The position numbers and the translations under genes were made by a program. Source: an uncultured Litoreibacter sp. (GTDB taxonomy: Bacteria; Pseudomonadota; Alphaproteobacteria; Rhodobacterales; Rhodobacteraceae). Taken from it: a DNA stretch of 64,000 nt. Of this stretch, positions 61,778-64,000 are shown one piece after another. Below the pieces are notes generated by a model that made no database searches, was not told the origin of the DNA, and saw nothing but the letters and a program-made list of their open reading frames with translations. Where the stretch lies: assembly GCF_947487515.1 (NCBI RefSeq), contig NZ_CANKWO010000001.1, positions 248,001-312,000 on the forward strand, in the 5' to 3' direction. The first letter of the stretch is position 1. Each line of letters starts with the position of its first letter.

Positions 61778-63386
61778 CGGCGCCCTCTTGCACCAACTTC
61801 CAGTTGATTGCGTCCAGCAAAGCCTCAAAGGAGGCATCTACTATATTCGGTGATACCCCCACGGTTGACCAGCGGCGCCCTTTGCTATCGGCACAATCAA
61901 TGATGACCCGCGTCACAGCCTCGGTGCCGCCTTGGGTGATGCGCACTTTGAAATCGACCAAGCGCATGTCTTCGATCATCGAAGAATACGGCCCCAAGTC
62001 CTTGGCCAAGGCTTTCGAAAGCGCATTCACCGGACCGCGATCAGAGCCGGTTTCATCCAAGCTTTCAGACACTGACAACATCTTGTCATCGCCAACTTTC
62101 ACCACGACCACCGCCTCGGACAGGCTGATCATCTTGTCGTATTTGTTTTTGCGCCGCTCGACCGTGACCTTATATCGCTTCACCTCAAAGAACGACGGCA
62201 ACCCCCCCAATTCCCGTCGGGCCAGCAACTCAAAGGAGGCCTGCGCAGTGTCGTAAGAATACCCCGCATCTTCGCGCAGCTTGATTACATCAAGAATGCG
62301 CGGTAGAGCCTTATTATCAATATCTTTTAGCCCCATTTCGGACAGGCGTTTACGCAGATTGGACTGCCCTGCCTGATTGCTCATTGGGATAATACGCCTG
62401 TTGCCGACCAAAGACGGATCGATGTGCTCATAAGTCGTGGGATCCTTGAGGATCGCCGAGGCATGAAGCCCAGCCTTATGCGCGAAAGCCGAGGCTCCAA
62501 CATAGGGGGCATGCTTGTCTGGCACGCGGTTCAAAATATCATTGAGCTTGCTGGACGCCAACATCAACAGATGCAGGTTTTCCGGCTGAACACCGATCTC
62601 AAAGCGCGATTTATAGGGCTCCTTCAGCAGCAACGTCGGGATCAGCGAGGTAAGATTGGCATTGCCGCAGCGCTCTCCCAAACCGTTAAGCGTGCCTTGG
62701 ATGTGCCGCGCGCCTGCGTCAACCGCCGCCAAAGACCCCGCGACGGCATTGTCGGTGTCATTATGTGTGTGAATTCCAAGACGCGCACCCGGAATGCCGC
62801 TTTCAATGACTTTGGTGACGATTTCAGAGACTTCAGCCGGAAGCGTGCCGCCGTTTGTGTCACATAAAACGATCAGCGCACCGGCAGCAAAGGCCGCATG
62901 GATACAGCGCACTGCATAGTCGGGGTTGGATTTATAGCCGTCAAAGAAATGCTCCGCATCGAACAAAGCCTCGCGGCCTTGCCCTGTGATGTGCTCGAAG
63001 CTTTTCGCAATGTTTTCAACGTTCTCGTCCAATGAAATGCCAAGGGCGGTTTCCACATGGAAGTCATGGGTCTTGCCGACCAGACAGACCGCGGGCGTCT
63101 TTGCGTTCAGCACGGCCGCCAAAACGTCGTCATTCTCGGCTGAGCGCCCAGCCCGTTTTGTCATCCCGAAGGCCGTCATAGTGGCCGTGGTTTTGGGGGC
63201 ATTGTTGAAGAAATCGCTGTCCGTCGGGTTCGCACCCGGCCAGCCCCCTTCGATGTAATCCACCCCCAGATCATCCAACATTTGGGCGATCTCGAATTTT
63301 TCGGCCGTAGAGAATTGCACCCCTTGCGTTTGCTGGCCATCGCGCAAAGTCGTGTCAAAAAGCGTTATGCGTTCACGGGCACTCAT
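61767..63386 (-). CDS. cimA: (R)-citramalate synthase
   Basis: A 539-residue enzyme of the LeuA family: ITLFDTTLRDGQQTQGVQFS (catalytic Arg and metal Asp), the IEGGWPGANPTDSDFF segment, ALIVLCDTNGGTLPAEV and LGIHTHNDTDNAVAGSLAAVDAGARHIQGTLNGLGERCGN (metal His). A C-terminal regulatory domain follows. The GGWPGANP segment matches the CimA type rather than isopropylmalate synthase. It condenses pyruvate and acetyl-CoA for isoleucine synthesis. Its start overlaps the cysS stop (ATGA). Confidence 0.9.
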   Translation of the reverse strand: MSARERITLFDTTLRDGQQTQGVQFSTAEKFEIAQMLDDLGVDYIEGGWPGANPTDSDFFNNAPKTTATMTAFGMTKRAGRSAENDDVLAAVLNAKTPAVCLVGKTHDFHVETALGISLDENVENIAKSFEHITGQGREALFDAEHFFDGYKSNPDYAVRCIHAAFAAGALIVLCDTNGGTLPAEVSEIVTKVIESGIPGARLGIHTHNDTDNAVAGSLAAVDAGARHIQGTLNGLGERCGNANLTSLIPTLLLKEPYKSRFEIGVQPENLHLLMLASSKLNDILNRVPDKHAPYVGASAFAHKAGLHASAILKDPTTYEHIDPSLVGNRRIIPMSNQAGQSNLRKRLSEMGLKDIDNKALPRILDVIKLREDAGYSYDTAQASFELLARRELGGLPSFFEVKRYKVTVERRKNKYDKMISLSEAVVVVKVGDDKMLSVSESLDETGSDRGPVNALSKALAKDLGPYSSMIEDMRLVDFKVRITQGGTEAVTRVIIDCADSKGRRWSTVGVSPNIVDASFEALLDAINWKLVQEGADVS

Positions 63387-64000
63387 TTGATTTCCTTGAG
63401 CTTTGAGGCATCAAAACTGGGGCCAAGATTATAGGAATAGCTGTCTTTTTCTTCACGTATTTCAACACCAGCTGCGATCAAACCACTACGAATTTTATCC
63501 GCTGATTCATATGCCTTCACTTCGCGGAGCTGAAATCGTTGCGACATCAAGTCTTTAATTTTTGCATCGACGCGCTCATCGCGGTTACTGACAAGGTCGC
63601 TCGAAGCAAAGTCTTCTTCTCTATAAATTCCCAAAAAAATCAAGGATGCTCTAAGTTTTGCGATGTCCTTTCCATCCCAATCAATACCTCGTGCAAGCCC
63701 GTGCATTTCAGAGATTGCCTTCGGCGTGTTGAGGTCATCTCGAAGAGCTTCGACAACCCCTTCTCCCGGGTTCTCAGCAGTGCTTACCTGTACGCACATA
63801 TGAAACCACTTCCTCAACGTTTTCTCCGCCTCGTCCCGTTTCTTTTGCGTCCAATCCATCGGCTTGCGGTAATGCGTGCTTAGCATCACAAAGCGGATCA
63901 CCTCACCTGCCACGCCTTGGTCCAGCAAATCGCGCACGGTGAAGAAATTGCCCAAGGATTTGGACATCTTCTTGCCCTCGACCTGCAACATCTCATTGTG
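63383..64000 (-). CDS. cysS: Cysteinyl-tRNA synthetase, C-terminal part
   Basis: The frame is open to the window edge, so only the last about 205 residues are seen. HNEMLQVEGKKMSKSLGNF carries the KMSKS loop of the class I catalytic core, followed by FVMLSTHYRKPMDW and the C-terminal tRNA-binding helices. It ligates Cys to tRNA-Cys. It is the upstream gene of the cysS-cimA-SQS-like operon. Confidence 0.95.
   Translation of the reverse strand, partial: HNEMLQVEGKKMSKSLGNFFTVRDLLDQGVAGEVIRFVMLSTHYRKPMDWTQKKRDEAEKTLRKWFHMCVQVSTAENPGEGVVEALRDDLNTPKAISEMHGLARGIDWDGKDIAKLRASLIFLGIYREEDFASSDLVSNRDERVDAKIKDLMSQRFQLREVKAYESADKIRSGLIAAGVEIREEKDSYSYNLGPSFDASKLKEIK

Overview
The window looks like chromosomal DNA of an alphaproteobacterium of the Rhodobacteraceae (Roseobacter group). 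The grounds are moderate-to-high GC, a CckA hybrid kinase with a CtrA-type site upstream, a recA promoter with the alphaproteobacterial GTTC-N7-GTTC SOS box, divergent GcvT/FAD demethylating dehydrogenases, a zwf-pgl-pgi Entner-Doudoroff operon, and a cobalamin-dependent methyl-transfer locus of the type these bacteria carry. This is inferred from gene content; no search could be run.

Layout. 0-0.8 kb: the 3' end of a TRAP transporter permease. 0.8-1.9 kb: a periplasmic sugar dehydrogenase-like protein. 2.1-7.6 kb: a five-part branched-chain-amino-acid-type ABC importer with a small Cys-containing secreted protein inside the operon. 7.7-12.7 kb: two divergent GcvT/FAD dehydrogenase paralogues. 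12.7-22.8 kb: housekeeping genes, mostly on the minus strand (alaS, recA, cckA, an rRNA m5C methyltransferase, guaB). 22.9-29.2 kb: a YaiI-type protein and a signalling block (membrane-bound AraC regulator, NarL-type response regulator, a Cys-less molybdopterin-fold periplasmic protein, a large hybrid kinase). 29.4-35.0 kb: a UDP-sulfoquinovose-synthase-like enzyme, a BcsB-like protein, a polytopic family-2 glycosyltransferase and an RTX protein, plausibly a sulfosugar exopolysaccharide system. 35.4-36.7 kb: an SDR enzyme behind a MerR-type promoter, and its MerR regulator. 37.1-39.3 kb: initiator tRNA, rlmE and ppx/gppA. 39.6-46.7 kb: a folate/corrinoid methyl-transfer locus (MetF-like, pterin-binding methyltransferase, RamA-like activator) with a membrane hydroxylase and an XRE regulator interspersed.

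46.7-47.9 kb: tRNA-Gly(CCC) and a short decayed integrated element. The element is bounded by a 14-bp exact repeat of the tRNA 3' end. It holds two related lipoprotein genes, one broken by a 7-bp tandem duplication, and a possible phage portal fragment. 47.9-52.0 kb: a thioesterase and the pgi, pgl, zwf operon with a LacI-type operator. 52.2-55.8 kb: a radical SAM protein, an HNH endonuclease, a hypothetical gene, an esterase and an AlkA-type glycosylase. 55.8-59.8 kb: cobK, cbiD, cobA and cobB for adenosylcobalamin synthesis, matching the corrinoid use upstream. 59.8-64 kb: an MFS transporter, a squalene/phytoene-synthase-family protein, cimA and the 3' part of cysS.

The most noteworthy points are the tRNA-Gly element with its precise attachment repeat, the SqdB/BcsB/GT2/RTX cluster, the signalling block beside it, the corrinoid methyl-transfer locus, and several clean regulatory sites (CtrA, LexA, MerR, LacI, and two unassigned palindromes). 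No insertion sequence, CRISPR array or rRNA gene was seen.
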